A stretch of 64,000 nucleotides of DNA from Lactiplantibacillus plajomi (GCF_005405405.1 NZ_BJDZ01000001.1:1-64000), one strand, 5' to 3'. Counted from the first letter of the stretch, positions 36,736 through 44,341 are shown. Numbers and translations: made by a program. The notes: generated by a model not told the origin, from the sequence alone.

Positions 36736-37465
36736 CGCGGGTCACCCCAGTCAAGCTCAGATAAATGTCGTTTAGTGAGTCCCCCGCATCCGGATAGTTC
36801 GCTTTAATTTCAGTGAAGGTTCCCTGGGTCTTGACTTCACCGGAATGCAACAGCACGAAGCGGTCACAAGCCTTTTCGGCGGTATCGAGCACGTGAGTCG
36901 ACATTAGGACGGCGGCACCGCGTTTTTTGACCGTGGCAATCAGGTGCAACAAGTCGTGCACGGCAAGCGGATCAAGCCCTAAAAACGGCTCGTCAATGAT
37001 GAACAACTTTGCGTTGGTCATGAAGGCGCAGACGATCATGACTTTCTGTTTCATCCCCTTGGAAAAGTTCGCTGGGAACCAGTCCAATTTATTGGCTAAG
37101 CGGAACGTTTTTAATAATTCAGTCGCACGTTCCCAGGCCGCTGCGTGGTCTAACCCGTAGGCTAAAATCGTCATTTCTAAATGTTCTTTTAACGTTAATT
37201 CTTCATATAATACGGGCGTTTCTGGAATGTAGGCAATCTGAGCCTTATACGCCTGTGGATCTTGGGCCAGCGTCACGTCGTTGAGCGTGATGGTCCCCTT
37301 CATCGGCGTTAATAACCCAATAATGTGGTTAATGGTCGTTGATTTCCCCGCGCCGTTTAAGCCAATCAAGCCAACCAGTTCACCGGGTTGGACGTCAAAA
37401 CTAATATCTTTTAGTACCGGAATTTGTGAATAGCCACCAACTAAGTGGCTGATTGTTAATACCAT
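36728..37465 (-). CDS. ecsA: ABC transporter ATP-binding protein EcsA
   Basis: A 245-residue ATPase. Walker A is GLNGAGKST, the signature motif is the degenerate NFSKGMKQKVM, Walker B is KLFIIDEPFLGLDP and the switch His is in MSTHVLD. The ATG at 37465 has AGAGG eight bases upstream; longer frames overlap the promoter region. It forms the ecsAB operon, divergent from hit, as in Bacillus. Confidence 0.92.
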   Translation of the reverse strand: MVLTISHLVGGYSQIPVLKDISFDVQPGELVGLIGLNGAGKSTTINHIIGLLTPMKGTITLNDVTLAQDPQAYKAQIAYIPETPVLYEELTLKEHLEMTILAYGLDHAAAWERATELLKTFRLANKLDWFPANFSKGMKQKVMIVCAFMTNAKLFIIDEPFLGLDPLAVHDLLHLIATVKKRGAAVLMSTHVLDTAEKACDRFVLLHSGEVKTQGTFTEIKANYPDAGDSLNDIYLSLTGVTRDE

Positions 37466-37550
37466 CGGACTAACCTCTTTCTGTTTCATTTCAGTGCGTC
37501 TATTATAGCATAGGGCTAGCGGAGAGGTCCGCAACCGCTACCAGTTGCTT

Positions 37551-37580
37551 TTGATTGCGCTACCGTGATTAGTGTATAAT
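37551..37580 (+). promoter_or_regulatory. Promoter of hit
   Basis: TTGATT (37551-37556) and a perfect TATAAT (37575-37580) are separated by 18 bases; the hit start codon lies 50 bases downstream. A TATAAT on the opposite strand at 37502-37507 is likely the -10 of ecsA. Confidence 0.7.
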
Positions 37581-37629
37581 GGTCACAACGTAATTAATGA
37601 CCTAAATCTAAACTAGAAGGTGTTCTGCA

Positions 37630-38076
37630 ATGACAGCTTTTGAACCGAATTTTGATGACGATTGTATTTTTTGCAAAATAATCAAGGGGGATATCCCGAG
37701 CTACACGGTCTACGAAGACGACATCGTTAAGGCCTTCCTGGACATTTCACAAGGCACGCCCGGGCACACCTTAGTGATCCCGAAGACCCACGTCGCGGAC
37801 ATTTTCGGTTACGACCGTGACCTCGCCAGCCTAGTCTTCGCCCGGATTCCTGAAATCGCGCGGGCTATTAAGGCGGCCGACGACCGCATTATCGGCATGA
37901 ACATCGTGAATAACAACGGTGCCGTGGCCTACCAGTCGGTCTTCCATTCCCATTTCCACTTAGTGCCACGTTACAGTGACAAGGACGACTTCCGGATGAT
38001 CTTCAAGGATAACGCTAAGAAGTACGATGAAACCGACTACGCCCGCCTTCAAAACGCCATTAAGGCGGCGCTGTAA
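37630..38076 (+). CDS. hit: HIT family protein (nucleotide hydrolase/transferase)
   Basis: A 148-residue histidine-triad protein that hydrolyses nucleotide conjugates such as AMP-lysine or dinucleoside polyphosphates. The N-terminal CIFCKIIKGDIPSY motif carries two of the zinc ligands; the active site is reads HSHFHLVPR (H-x-H-x-H). It is divergent from ecsA and followed 16 bases later by a YtxH-like gene, an order conserved in lactobacilli. Confidence 0.93.
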   Translation: MTAFEPNFDDDCIFCKIIKGDIPSYTVYEDDIVKAFLDISQGTPGHTLVIPKTHVADIFGYDRDLASLVFARIPEIARAIKAADDRIIGMNIVNNNGAVAYQSVFHSHFHLVPRYSDKDDFRMIFKDNAKKYDETDYARLQNAIKAAL

Positions 38077-38092
38077 CTAAGGAGGAAGCGGT

Positions 38093-38434
38093 ATGGCTAA
38101 ATTCATTCGTAACGGTCTGATTGGGATCGGCCTGAGCGCCGGCGCTTACATGCTGATCAACCATAAAACTCCGGCCGCATTGTACCGGGATATTAAGAGC
38201 TACGTTCAAGACGTGCTAGACGCCGCTGACGAGGTGCAGTCGGCCCGCGAGTCACTCAGTGATAATTCGAACAACGTTTCGCTAGAGTTTGCGCACGCCG
38301 CCGAGGTATTCGACGATATTCAAACTGAAATCGATAAATTTCAATTTCAAATCGAACCACACCTCAAATTGTTAAAGCAGCACAGCGATCATTTACAGGC
38401 GACCCTCGATCACCTCGGTCAACCCAAGCAATAA
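38093..38434 (+). CDS. YtxH-like small membrane-associated protein
   Basis: A 113-residue protein. An N-terminal glycine-rich hydrophobic segment (LIGIGLSAGAYMLI) looks like a single membrane anchor; the remainder is helical and acidic, with heptad-like spacing compatible with a coiled coil (residues 40-105). It has AAGGAGG before the ATG and lies between hit and prsA, as in related lactobacilli. No catalytic motif is seen; the function is not known. Confidence 0.7.
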   Translation: MAKFIRNGLIGIGLSAGAYMLINHKTPAALYRDIKSYVQDVLDAADEVQSARESLSDNSNNVSLEFAHAAEVFDDIQTEIDKFQFQIEPHLKLLKQHSDHLQATLDHLGQPKQ

Positions 38435-38442
38435 ATAATCAC

Positions 38443-38474
38443 GCCCCCAATCAGCTTTCGGTGGTTGGGGGTTC
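38443..38474 (+). terminator. Intrinsic terminator of the hit operon
   Basis: CCCCCAATCAGC and GTGGTTGGGGG pair around a TTTCG loop and are followed by a moderately T-rich stretch. Positions 38475-38720 then hold the prsA upstream region with a TATAGT -10-like element at 38661-38666. Confidence 0.7.
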
Positions 38475-38720
38475 GTTATTGCCCCCATTCTCTTTACAAT
38501 GTAAATATCTAGCAAGCGAATTCAGCGGTCAAAGCCGCGCACGGACTTGTAAATAATACTAAAATGATGTCAAACCAGCTATACTTTATGAAGGCGTTGT
38601 GAATTCTCTGAAAATTTTGTAAAGATTTCCAACGACCTGCAGAACTTCAGATAGTTATGGTATAGTAGTCTGGTAAGTCTGCAGAGGCAGAAGATTTCAA
38701 GAATAGGATGTGTTTTTGGT

Positions 38721-39617
38721 ATGAAAAAATGGCTTATTGCCCTTGCCGGCGTCTTAATGACGTTTACGTTAGCCGGCTGTGGTAGCAAGACAGTTGCATC
38801 AACTTCTGGTGGTAAAATCACTGAAAGCCAGTATTACAGTAGTATGAAAGGAACTTCTTCAGGTAAAGCCGTATTACAACAAATGATCCTGAACAAGGTT
38901 CTTGAAAAGGACTACGGTTCCAAAGTTTCTTCAAAGGCCGTTAACAAGCAGTACGACTCTTACAAGTCCAGTTACGGTAGCCAATTCTCAACCGTTTTAT
39001 CACAAAATGGTTTAACGGCGAAAGCCTTCAAGGAACAACTTCGTTCGAACTTGTTACTTAAAGAAGCCGTTAAAGACAAGGTTAAGATTACTGACAAGGC
39101 TTTAAAGAAGCAATGGAAGTCTTACCAACCTAAGGTCACGGTTCAACACATTTTAGTGACGAAGAAGTCTAAAGCCGACGACGTTTTAGCCGAATTGAAG
39201 AAGGACTCCAGCCAAGCTAACTTCACCAAGTTAGCCAAGAAGTACTCCGCTGATACGACCACTAAGAACAAGGGTGGCAAGATGGCCGCGTTCGATAACA
39301 CCGATACGACCCAATCCTCGAAGTTCTTGAAGGCCGCCTTCAACTTGAAGAACGGTGAGTACACGACCGAAGCCGTTAAGACGACTAATGGTTACGAAAT
39401 CATCCGGATGATCAAGAACCCTGGTAAGGGTAAGATGTCTGATCATACCAAGGACTTGAAGCAACAAATTTGGGACAACGACATGAGCGACTCAACCGTC
39501 CTACAAAACGTGGTTTCCAAAGTGCTTAAGGGTGGGAACGTGTCAATCAAGGATAACGACTTGAAAGACATCTTGTCACAATACCTTTCAACTTCATCAA
39601 CCACTAGCTCAAACTAG
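38721..39617 (+). CDS. prsA: Foldase lipoprotein PrsA (peptidylprolyl isomerase)
   Basis: A 298-residue extracellular chaperone that helps secreted proteins fold after Sec export. The lipoprotein signal peptide [20 protein letters not shown] places the lipidated Cys at residue 20. The parvulin domain (about residues 135-235) starts at [20 protein letters not shown] and includes the [11 protein letters not shown] end. The rest is lysine-rich, consistent with wall association. A strong terminator follows. Confidence 0.93.
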   Translation: MKKWLIALAGVLMTFTLAGCGSKTVASTSGGKITESQYYSSMKGTSSGKAVLQQMILNKVLEKDYGSKVSSKAVNKQYDSYKSSYGSQFSTVLSQNGLTAKAFKEQLRSNLLLKEAVKDKVKITDKALKKQWKSYQPKVTVQHILVTKKSKADDVLAELKKDSSQANFTKLAKKYSADTTTKNKGGKMAAFDNTDTTQSSKFLKAAFNLKNGEYTTEAVKTTNGYEIIRMIKNPGKGKMSDHTKDLKQQIWDNDMSDSTVLQNVVSKVLKGGNVSIKDNDLKDILSQYLSTSSTTSSN

Positions 39618-39629
39618 TCATTAAACGAT

Positions 39630-39672
39630 AAGGCTGCGAAAAATCTGATTGATTTTTCGCAGCCTTTTTTAT
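39630..39672 (+). terminator. Intrinsic terminator of prsA
   Basis: AAGGCTGCGAAAAATC pairs perfectly with GATTTTTCGCAGCCTT around a TGATT loop and is followed by a T-rich run on the plus strand. Confidence 0.92.
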
Positions 39673-39920
39673 TTTCTGGATTGCCAACAGGTCCAAATTA
39701 TCTGGCCGTTAATAACCAGCAATGCCAGTAACACAAGTTCACCGACGATTCCGATCGGCCAGTGCAGCTGGGTTAAGAAAAAAATCAACGCCCCCATCGA
39801 CACCAGCCAACCGTACCGCCGTGCAAATGGAATCACCGGCGCATCCGGATGGCGCTTGCTCAAGCCATAAAGCACGCCAATTAGAATCAAACAGCTAAAG
39901 AATGCTCCGTTTTGTGGCAT
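39669..39920 (-). CDS. Small membrane protein, unknown function
   Basis: An 83-residue protein from the ATG at 39920, which follows GGGAGG at six bases. It has three hydrophobic helices (FFSCLILIGVLYGL, LVSMGALIFFLT and GELVLLALLVINGQIIW) and no recognised motif. Its 3' end overlaps the prsA terminator region on the opposite strand. It is convergent with prsA. Confidence 0.6.
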   Translation of the reverse strand: MPQNGAFFSCLILIGVLYGLSKRHPDAPVIPFARRYGWLVSMGALIFFLTQLHWPIGIVGELVLLALLVINGQIIWTCWQSRK

Positions 39921-40042
39921 GATTGCCCTCCCCGTTGCGGGATTTGCTGCCCCGCTTTGCTTAGTATCAGCCCTAACGGTTACCAGCTTAACGCCGCTGA
40001 TCACGGCCGACGACCACGGTTGCGTAAATATTCGGTAAAGGC

Positions 40043-40089
40043 ATCAAAAAGACCTAAGCACCGTTAAGTTGGATGCTTAGGTCTTGATT
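40043..40089. terminator. Bidirectional terminator at the left edge of the accessory region
   Basis: AAGACCTAAGCA (40049-40060) and TGCTTAGGTCTT (40074-40085) pair perfectly, with A-rich sequence on one side and T-rich sequence on the other. On the minus strand it ends the unknown gene at 40139. A further pair of arms, GCGTAAATA (40022-40030) and TATTTACGC (40090-40098), encloses it. Confidence 0.7.
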
Positions 40090-40138
40090 TATTTACGCGG
40101 TTACTTTATTGCTTTGCCATTCACATGACGGGCTACCA

Positions 40139-40693
40139 TCATGATCCTTCCTCTAACAACTCAAACATCAAATTCACAACCTCAGTGGAAATATCATCTG
40201 CCGAACCAAAGTTTGAACTGTGAAGTCCATACTTATTACGGACCCACAATCCCAAACTATAATGTTCTAAAAAGGCGTTCCCCCGCATTGCCAAGACTTC
40301 ACCGCGTTCTTTTTCGGATAACCCATCAATGATATCATAGGCTAAATCGCTTACATATTCTTCAAATTTTTCATCTTTCGGTTGACTGAAGCCACAAGCA
40401 AAATCCACGGATAAATCATCCAAACTTTCAAACTTTCGAAACGCAAAACTAAACCGACACTCACTGGTATCGTCGACTTCCAAGTATGATGGTAACTGGT
40501 GCGCTTTAAAGTCACCACCATCTTCCCAAAATTTTCCGGTGTCGCTTGCACTTTTACTATCCCAATTAGACGTATAAACGGCGGTACCAAATGTAATTTT
40601 AAAGTCCTCATCCACGACATCGTAACCATAGACAAATTCATCAGAGATAATATCATTCTGCATAAATCTCGAGAGGTTGATATTTGTTTTCAA
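40139..40693 (-). CDS. Hypothetical protein, acidic, with a DUF6794-like C-terminal motif
   Basis: A 184-residue acidic soluble protein in an AT-richer stretch. The C-terminal part has GLWVRNKYGL preceded by a helical RGNAFLEHYSL segment, a pattern that recalls DUF6794-type domains; this likeness is from memory and uncertain. The start is weak: a TTG at 40693 or an ATG at 40663 (giving 174 residues), neither with a good ribosome binding site. It follows a small unknown gene by two bases in a different frame. Composition and the neighbouring endonuclease suggest acquired DNA. The function is not known. Confidence 0.55.
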   Translation of the reverse strand: MKTNINLSRFMQNDIISDEFVYGYDVVDEDFKITFGTAVYTSNWDSKSASDTGKFWEDGGDFKAHQLPSYLEVDDTSECRFSFAFRKFESLDDLSVDFACGFSQPKDEKFEEYVSDLAYDIIDGLSEKERGEVLAMRGNAFLEHYSLGLWVRNKYGLHSSNFGSADDISTEVVNLMFELLEEGS

Positions 40694-40695
40694 TT

Positions 40696-40866
40696 CTAAT
40701 TTATCAATTCTATTATTGGGAACACAATCGGTTTAAACACTTTTCTATCGAGAACCTGATACCCCTTATAGCGTATATCTTTTGGCTTAGCAATTAACTT
40801 GAAGGGGATTCTTATGCCGTCTGCCTCTAGCCAAAAGTCACCAATTTTTGAATGATAACTATCCAT
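40696..40866 (-). CDS. Small hypothetical protein upstream of the acidic unknown gene
   Basis: A 56-residue protein starting at the ATG at 40866, which follows AAAGGAG at 11 bases; a 73-residue reading is also open. It is rich in aromatic and basic residues (DFWLEADGIRIPF and KDIRYKGYQVLD) and matches no family I recognise. It ends two bases before the next gene in a different frame, so the pair could be coupled or might be one gene split by a frameshift. Confidence 0.45.
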   Translation of the reverse strand: MDSYHSKIGDFWLEADGIRIPFKLIAKPKDIRYKGYQVLDRKVFKPIVFPIIELIN

Positions 40867-40950
40867 AAGTATCAACGCTCCTTTGTTAACATTATAGCGT
40901 AATCGGGTCTGATTCAAGTTGGATTATTCAATTATGTTTGCCATACGATA

Positions 40951-40995
40951 TAAAAGCAGCCTCACCGCAACAGAATATGGCAATGAGACCGCTTA
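40951..40995 (-). terminator. Probable terminator after the zinc-finger ORF
   Basis: On the minus strand AGCGGTCTCA and TGAGGCTGCT form a stem with wobble pairs, followed by TTTTATA. It lies about 85 bases after the stop codon at 41078, in a 160-base gap that also contains the 14-base motif shared with the left-edge IS end (41019-41032). Confidence 0.55.
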
Positions 40996-41077
40996 AGCCA
41001 CGTCCAAAAGTTATACCATTTCATCTGTCAACTTGACAAGAACTAGTACAGAACCTCAAGAGTTAGTGATAGTTATG

Positions 41078-41575
41078 TTAACTTGTTTTTTTCGTTAGAA
41101 AATCTACTCGATCCTGACGTTTCTTAGCCATCGCTATTGGGTAACAATGGTCACAATAAGCTTTTCGGGTACGAAGAGAAGCAAACTGCTGACCACATCG
41201 AGCGCACATATTTTGGTAAGTTGGCTCACGCTCGAGCACATATTGTGCTGAGCGCATATCAGCAACTTTCAAGTCAAAAATTCGTTGTTGTCTTTTTTCT
41301 TCAGCATTCAGAGCTTTACATTCATCACAATATTTTGTACGGTTTGAGCGAGCTTCAAAAATCCGGTGGCAACGCTGACATCTATTATGATACACACGAG
41401 TCTTACAACCAGCAATCATTTTTACATCAGTACCTCGTTTATGAAACCCCACAATTCTGCGACAATCCGCGCAATATTTGGTACTATTTGACTCATCAGT
41501 AAAAATCAGACCACAATAAACGCAGGTGTATGAATACCTACGTTCTCGCATTTTTTTATACCAACTTTCAGGCAT
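41078..41575 (-). CDS. Triple Cys4 zinc-finger protein; probable C-terminal half of the split endonuclease
   Basis: A 165-residue basic protein with three similar zinc knuckles: CVYCGLIFTDES with YCADC, CQRCHRIFEARS with YCDEC, and CARCGQQFASLR with YCDHC. These are probably DNA-binding. The ATG at 41575 lacks a ribosome binding site. The same frame runs upstream through five codons (RPRQ) to the TGA that ends the GIY-YIG ORF, so this looks like the continuation of that protein. It could be expressed by read-through or reinitiation, or not at all. Confidence 0.6.
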   Translation of the reverse strand: MPESWYKKMRERRYSYTCVYCGLIFTDESNSTKYCADCRRIVGFHKRGTDVKMIAGCKTRVYHNRCQRCHRIFEARSNRTKYCDECKALNAEEKRQQRIFDLKVADMRSAQYVLEREPTYQNMCARCGQQFASLRTRKAYCDHCYPIAMAKKRQDRVDFLTKKTS

Positions 41576-41587
41576 TTGGCGGGGACG

Positions 41588-42247
41588 TCACATCCGTTGC
41601 TTAGCCCGATCAGACATTACCCTTCCTGTAAAAACTTTTGATAAATGTCTTTTGGCATTATTTGACATGTGTTTGCCATAATTTGCATTATTTTTACCAC
41701 TATTAGCCCTGCAATCCTTTTCACGGGCCGCCACCGACATGTGTTTCCCATAATTAGCCCCAGTTTTTCCATACATTCCATTGCCAACACCTGAATTACA
41801 ATTACGTAATTTCGCCTGATTTTCAGGACGTTTCATCGGATTTTTGGCGCCGGCGATGGCCGTATGGTTACCATAATTCGGATTGCCCATTCCTGCATTA
41901 TTAATTCGCATTTTAGCTCGTACTCGAGCTTTACCAACAGGATCATTACGGAGTAAATCACCGCCATCACCCCCACTGGCAATATTGTAACCGTGTCCGT
42001 ACTGAAAATTAGATTGATACTTTGCAATCGCATCAATTTCAGCTTGATTCAATGCCTCCAAGGTCTGATAATAGCCTAACACATCGATTGTAAAGTTTTC
42101 CAAACCATATTTTTTTATTGCGCGCTGGATTAGTTTACCACTGCCAAAATAGGTCTTGACAAATACAGGGCTTTCTTTTTTACCAATATATATTTTTCCG
42201 TTTATCTGATTAGTTATTCTATAAGTATAGCCATAAACATTCTTCAT
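41588..42247 (-). CDS. GIY-YIG endonuclease with NUMOD3-type repeats, cut short by an in-frame TGA
   Basis: A 219-residue phage/intron-type homing nuclease. The N-terminal GIY-YIG domain (residues 1-95) shows YRITNQINGKIYIGKKES, the FGSGKLIQRAIKKYG helix with its Arg, and the catalytic Glu in LNQAEIDAIAKY. NUMOD3-like repeats follow, each with a GMGNPNYG, GNGMYGK or GKNNANYGKHMS core. The protein stops at TGA (41588-41590) just after SDRAKQRM, where the repeat would normally run on. No good ribosome binding site precedes the ATG at 42247. No interrupted host gene is visible around it, so it is a free-standing or degenerating element. Confidence 0.75.
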   Translation of the reverse strand: MKNVYGYTYRITNQINGKIYIGKKESPVFVKTYFGSGKLIQRAIKKYGLENFTIDVLGYYQTLEALNQAEIDAIAKYQSNFQYGHGYNIASGGDGGDLLRNDPVGKARVRAKMRINNAGMGNPNYGNHTAIAGAKNPMKRPENQAKLRNCNSGVGNGMYGKTGANYGKHMSVAAREKDCRANSGKNNANYGKHMSNNAKRHLSKVFTGRVMSDRAKQRM

Positions 42248-42514
42248 AACTTTATCTTATCACCAAATTAATCAAAAAACATTTGCTAAGAAAAAGGGAT
42301 GGGTGTGTCAAAGTTTTGTGTAGAACTCGTCTTTGTATGATTTGCCTCAAACATTGAGTCGATATACCTTGGCGAATACGTACATCGTTTAAACGGACTA
42401 GCATTACTTTTATTAGCTATTTTAAAAAAAGCCAAAGGAGAATACCATTTAGTGCTTTTCATCCGCCCCAATATTCGCTGATAAACGCCTCAAACCATAC
42501 CTCTTAGTTTCCAA

Positions 42515-42724
42515 TTAAAACTTATCAATCTGTAGCAAATTATTTTCCGTTCCTAACAGATATAGTGTTTCATACCACGATTAATATTACCTTTCTGATA
42601 TCACCACCACATTTTGCTGATGCGGCTTAGTTATGGCTAAATCGTCACCATAATCAACGACATTATCCGTTAATCTTTTTAAATTTTTGCATACCTCTGC
42701 GAGATTGACTACGATTGTTGCCAT
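42515..42724 (-). pseudogene. Relic of a Phd/YefM-type antitoxin gene
   Basis: Starting from an ATG at 42724 with AGAGGA six bases upstream, the frame reads MATIVVNLAEVCKNLKRL and continues through DYGDDLAITKPHQQNVVVIS, the usual DNA-binding region of Phd/YefM antitoxins. It hits TAA at 42587-42589 and again at 42581-42583. In the same frame it then resumes with SWYETLYLLGTENN, which matches the family's toxin-binding neck. Two in-frame stop codons six bases apart within an otherwise recognisable protein indicate a decayed gene. No intact toxin was found. Confidence 0.7.
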
Positions 42725-42747
42725 ATTGTGTCCTCTATCTTGCCAAC

Positions 42748-42792
42748 GCAAAAAACACCAGTCATCAGCATCCCCGCCAATAACCAGTGTCC
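42748..42792 (-). terminator. Intrinsic terminator of the DsbA-like gene
   Basis: ACACTGGTTAT and ATGACTGGTGT form a stem with several wobble pairs, followed by T6 on the minus strand, just after the stop codon at 42803. Confidence 0.65.
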
Positions 42793-42802
42793 CTTCATCA
42801 TT

Positions 42803-43309
42803 TTAATCCAGCACCGGCCGCACAAACGGCAAACTGTCGCCGGTATACTTACGGTCATCAAAAATCAAGGTGGGCACCGTCGCCACGCCGTTGGTCACCA
42901 CATCGTTGGCCACCGCCGCCGCGACTTTTTTCGCCGCTGCTTGGGAGTGCGCGTCAAAGTTCGTAGTTAAGAACCCCGGCACCGCTTCTGCTGGTAATTC
43001 ACGTAATTCGTCCTGGTGATCAAAAACCGCTTGGACGTAACTAAGTGCGGCTTGTGGTTGCGTGTAGTCGATGGCGTCTTGGGCTAAGTTGCCGTTTTCG
43101 AGCGCCGGCTTGGGCTTGTTCCAAAACTTGAGGTGGGCTTGTAGCCGGCCCAATTCAACCATTTCATCAATGACCGGCCAGTTGGTTTCCCACCACCGGC
43201 GCGTGTCGGGACAAACTAAATTTAAAACCGCAATCAAGGTATGCGGTGCGGTTGTCGAACCGAGGTTAAGCGTCGTTGCGTCACGCAAATCAAAATTATA
43301 TGCCGCCAT
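42803..43309 (-). CDS. DsbA-family thioredoxin-fold protein with a single active-site Cys
   Basis: A 168-residue cytosolic protein. The fold is suggested by the beta strand TLIAVLNLVCPDTRRWWE with the motif CPDT, where a CxxC would stand, and by the cis-Pro loop VATVPTLIFDDRKYTG near the C terminus. With Thr in place of the second Cys it cannot form an internal disulfide, so it may act through a monothiol mechanism or bind glutathione. No signal peptide is present. The substrate is unknown. It has its own terminator. Confidence 0.7.
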   Translation of the reverse strand: MAAYNFDLRDATTLNLGSTTAPHTLIAVLNLVCPDTRRWWETNWPVIDEMVELGRLQAHLKFWNKPKPALENGNLAQDAIDYTQPQAALSYVQAVFDHQDELRELPAEAVPGFLTTNFDAHSQAAAKKVAAAVANDVVTNGVATVPTLIFDDRKYTGDSLPFVRPVLD

Positions 43310-43392
43310 GTGAGTGCCTGCTTTCTATTTGTTTACGCCTAGTATAGCCAGCCCCATTTTATCCTGTCAAAAGAAGACCCATCCCAAGACTA

Positions 43393-43427
43393 AAAAACCA
43401 GCCTTCCGTAACAGAAGTCTGGTTTAC
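43393..43427 (-). terminator. Intrinsic terminator of the 110-residue unknown gene
   Basis: AAACCAGACTTC and GAAGGCTGGTTT form a stem around a short loop with T6 following on the minus strand, eight bases after the stop codon at 43435. Confidence 0.85.
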
Positions 43428-43434
43428 TCGCTTT

Positions 43435-43767
43435 TCAAACTGGTTGGGCGGTCACTGGAATCGTCAAAGTCCGCCGCGGTTTCTTAATTTTTAAGTTACC
43501 CGCCTGATCGTACGTTAACTGGGCCGCATAGTGTTCGTTAACCCCGTGCTCGTACAGCAGCGTTTTGAACTGGGCAATCCACGCGCGGTAAACGTCGGGG
43601 TGGTGGGTCGCCAACTCGAAAACGTCGCTACAATCATACTTGTCCATCAAAGCTGCAAGGTGCCCATCAACAAACGCCTGCCAGAACCGGTTGAACGCTA
43701 ACCGCTCCCGCGCGGGTAAATTCTGAATAACCTGATCAAACTGTTGGCAAACCGTTACTTGAGTCAT
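43435..43767 (-). CDS. Hypothetical protein
   Basis: A 110-residue soluble protein starting at the ATG at 43767, which follows GGAGGG at seven bases; an eight-codon longer frame is less likely. The middle is helical (ERLAFNRFWQAFVDGHLAALM) and the C terminus is basic (KIKKPRRTLTIP). I do not recognise the family. Single-gene unit with a terminator. Confidence 0.6.
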   Translation of the reverse strand: MTQVTVCQQFDQVIQNLPARERLAFNRFWQAFVDGHLAALMDKYDCSDVFELATHHPDVYRAWIAQFKTLLYEHGVNEHYAAQLTYDQAGNLKIKKPRRTLTIPVTAQPV

Positions 43768-43883
43768 AAGAAGTCCCTCCGTTTGATTCATTTCTAACGA
43801 TTATACACCCATTTGTGGTCAGTTGAACAAACTTTTTAAAGCGTTTTCATGGACCCCCGTTCAGTTTTACCTTCAAACGCAAA

Positions 43884-43922
43884 AAAGTACCGGCATTCCG
43901 TCAGAATCCCGATACTTTTTAA
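43884..43922 (-). terminator. Intrinsic terminator of the DUF2200 gene
   Basis: AAAAAGTATCGGGATTCTGA and its complement around AATGCCGGTACTTTTT form a stem with T5 on the minus strand, immediately after the stop codon at 43923. Confidence 0.85.
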
Positions 43923-44273
43923 CTATTGGCGTAATATTTTAGCCAGTGGCCGTCCCTGCGCTAACTCGTCGACCAGCTTATCCAAATACCGAATTTGGCG
44001 CATCAATGGATCAGCAACCGTTTCGACCTGCACGCCACAAACTTTGCCGGTAATTAAGTGCGCGTTAGCGTTCAACTGCGGCATTTGTTCAAAGAACGTC
44101 GCCACCGAAACGTCATCGTCAATTTGAGCTTGTAGCGTTGCCGGTTGGTACCCGGTCAGCCAGCTGATCACCTGAATCAGCTCAGCTTCACTGCGGTGTT
44201 TGCGGGTCACTTTATTAACGTAGGCCGCGTAAATCGTCGCAAACGGCATGCTAAAAATTTTTGGTGTTGCCAT
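43923..44273 (-). CDS. DUF2200 family protein
   Basis: A 116-residue protein matching DUF2200: the N-terminal IFSMPFATIYAAYVNKVTRK, the central VISWLTGY and the C-terminal DPLMQ-like DPLMRQIRYLDKLVDELAQG are the conserved blocks. Domain function is unknown. It is flanked by its own terminator and the dehydrogenase operon upstream, 68 bases away. Confidence 0.82.
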   Translation of the reverse strand: MATPKIFSMPFATIYAAYVNKVTRKHRSEAELIQVISWLTGYQPATLQAQIDDDVSVATFFEQMPQLNANAHLITGKVCGVQVETVADPLMRQIRYLDKLVDELAQGRPLAKILRQ

Positions 44274-44341
44274 TGAACCACCCCCATTATTTTTCTTAAG
44301 GATAGCATGGTCACCACCATTTGCCGATTAAAACGCGCTGA

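Larger units (their letters stand above)
42248..42802. other. Gene-poor stretch with an antitoxin relic
   Basis: About 555 bases with no intact gene I can support. It contains the Phd/YefM relic (42515-42724) and the terminator of the DsbA-like gene (42748-42792). A 61-codon open frame at 42286-42471 on the minus strand has no ribosome binding site and no recognisable motif. Any toxin partner that may have followed the antitoxin is not identifiable. Confidence 0.5.

Noticed and set aside
42286-42471. A 61-codon minus-strand ORF as a toxin gene
   Set aside because: No ribosome binding site, no family-like residues and poor continuity with the antitoxin relic.
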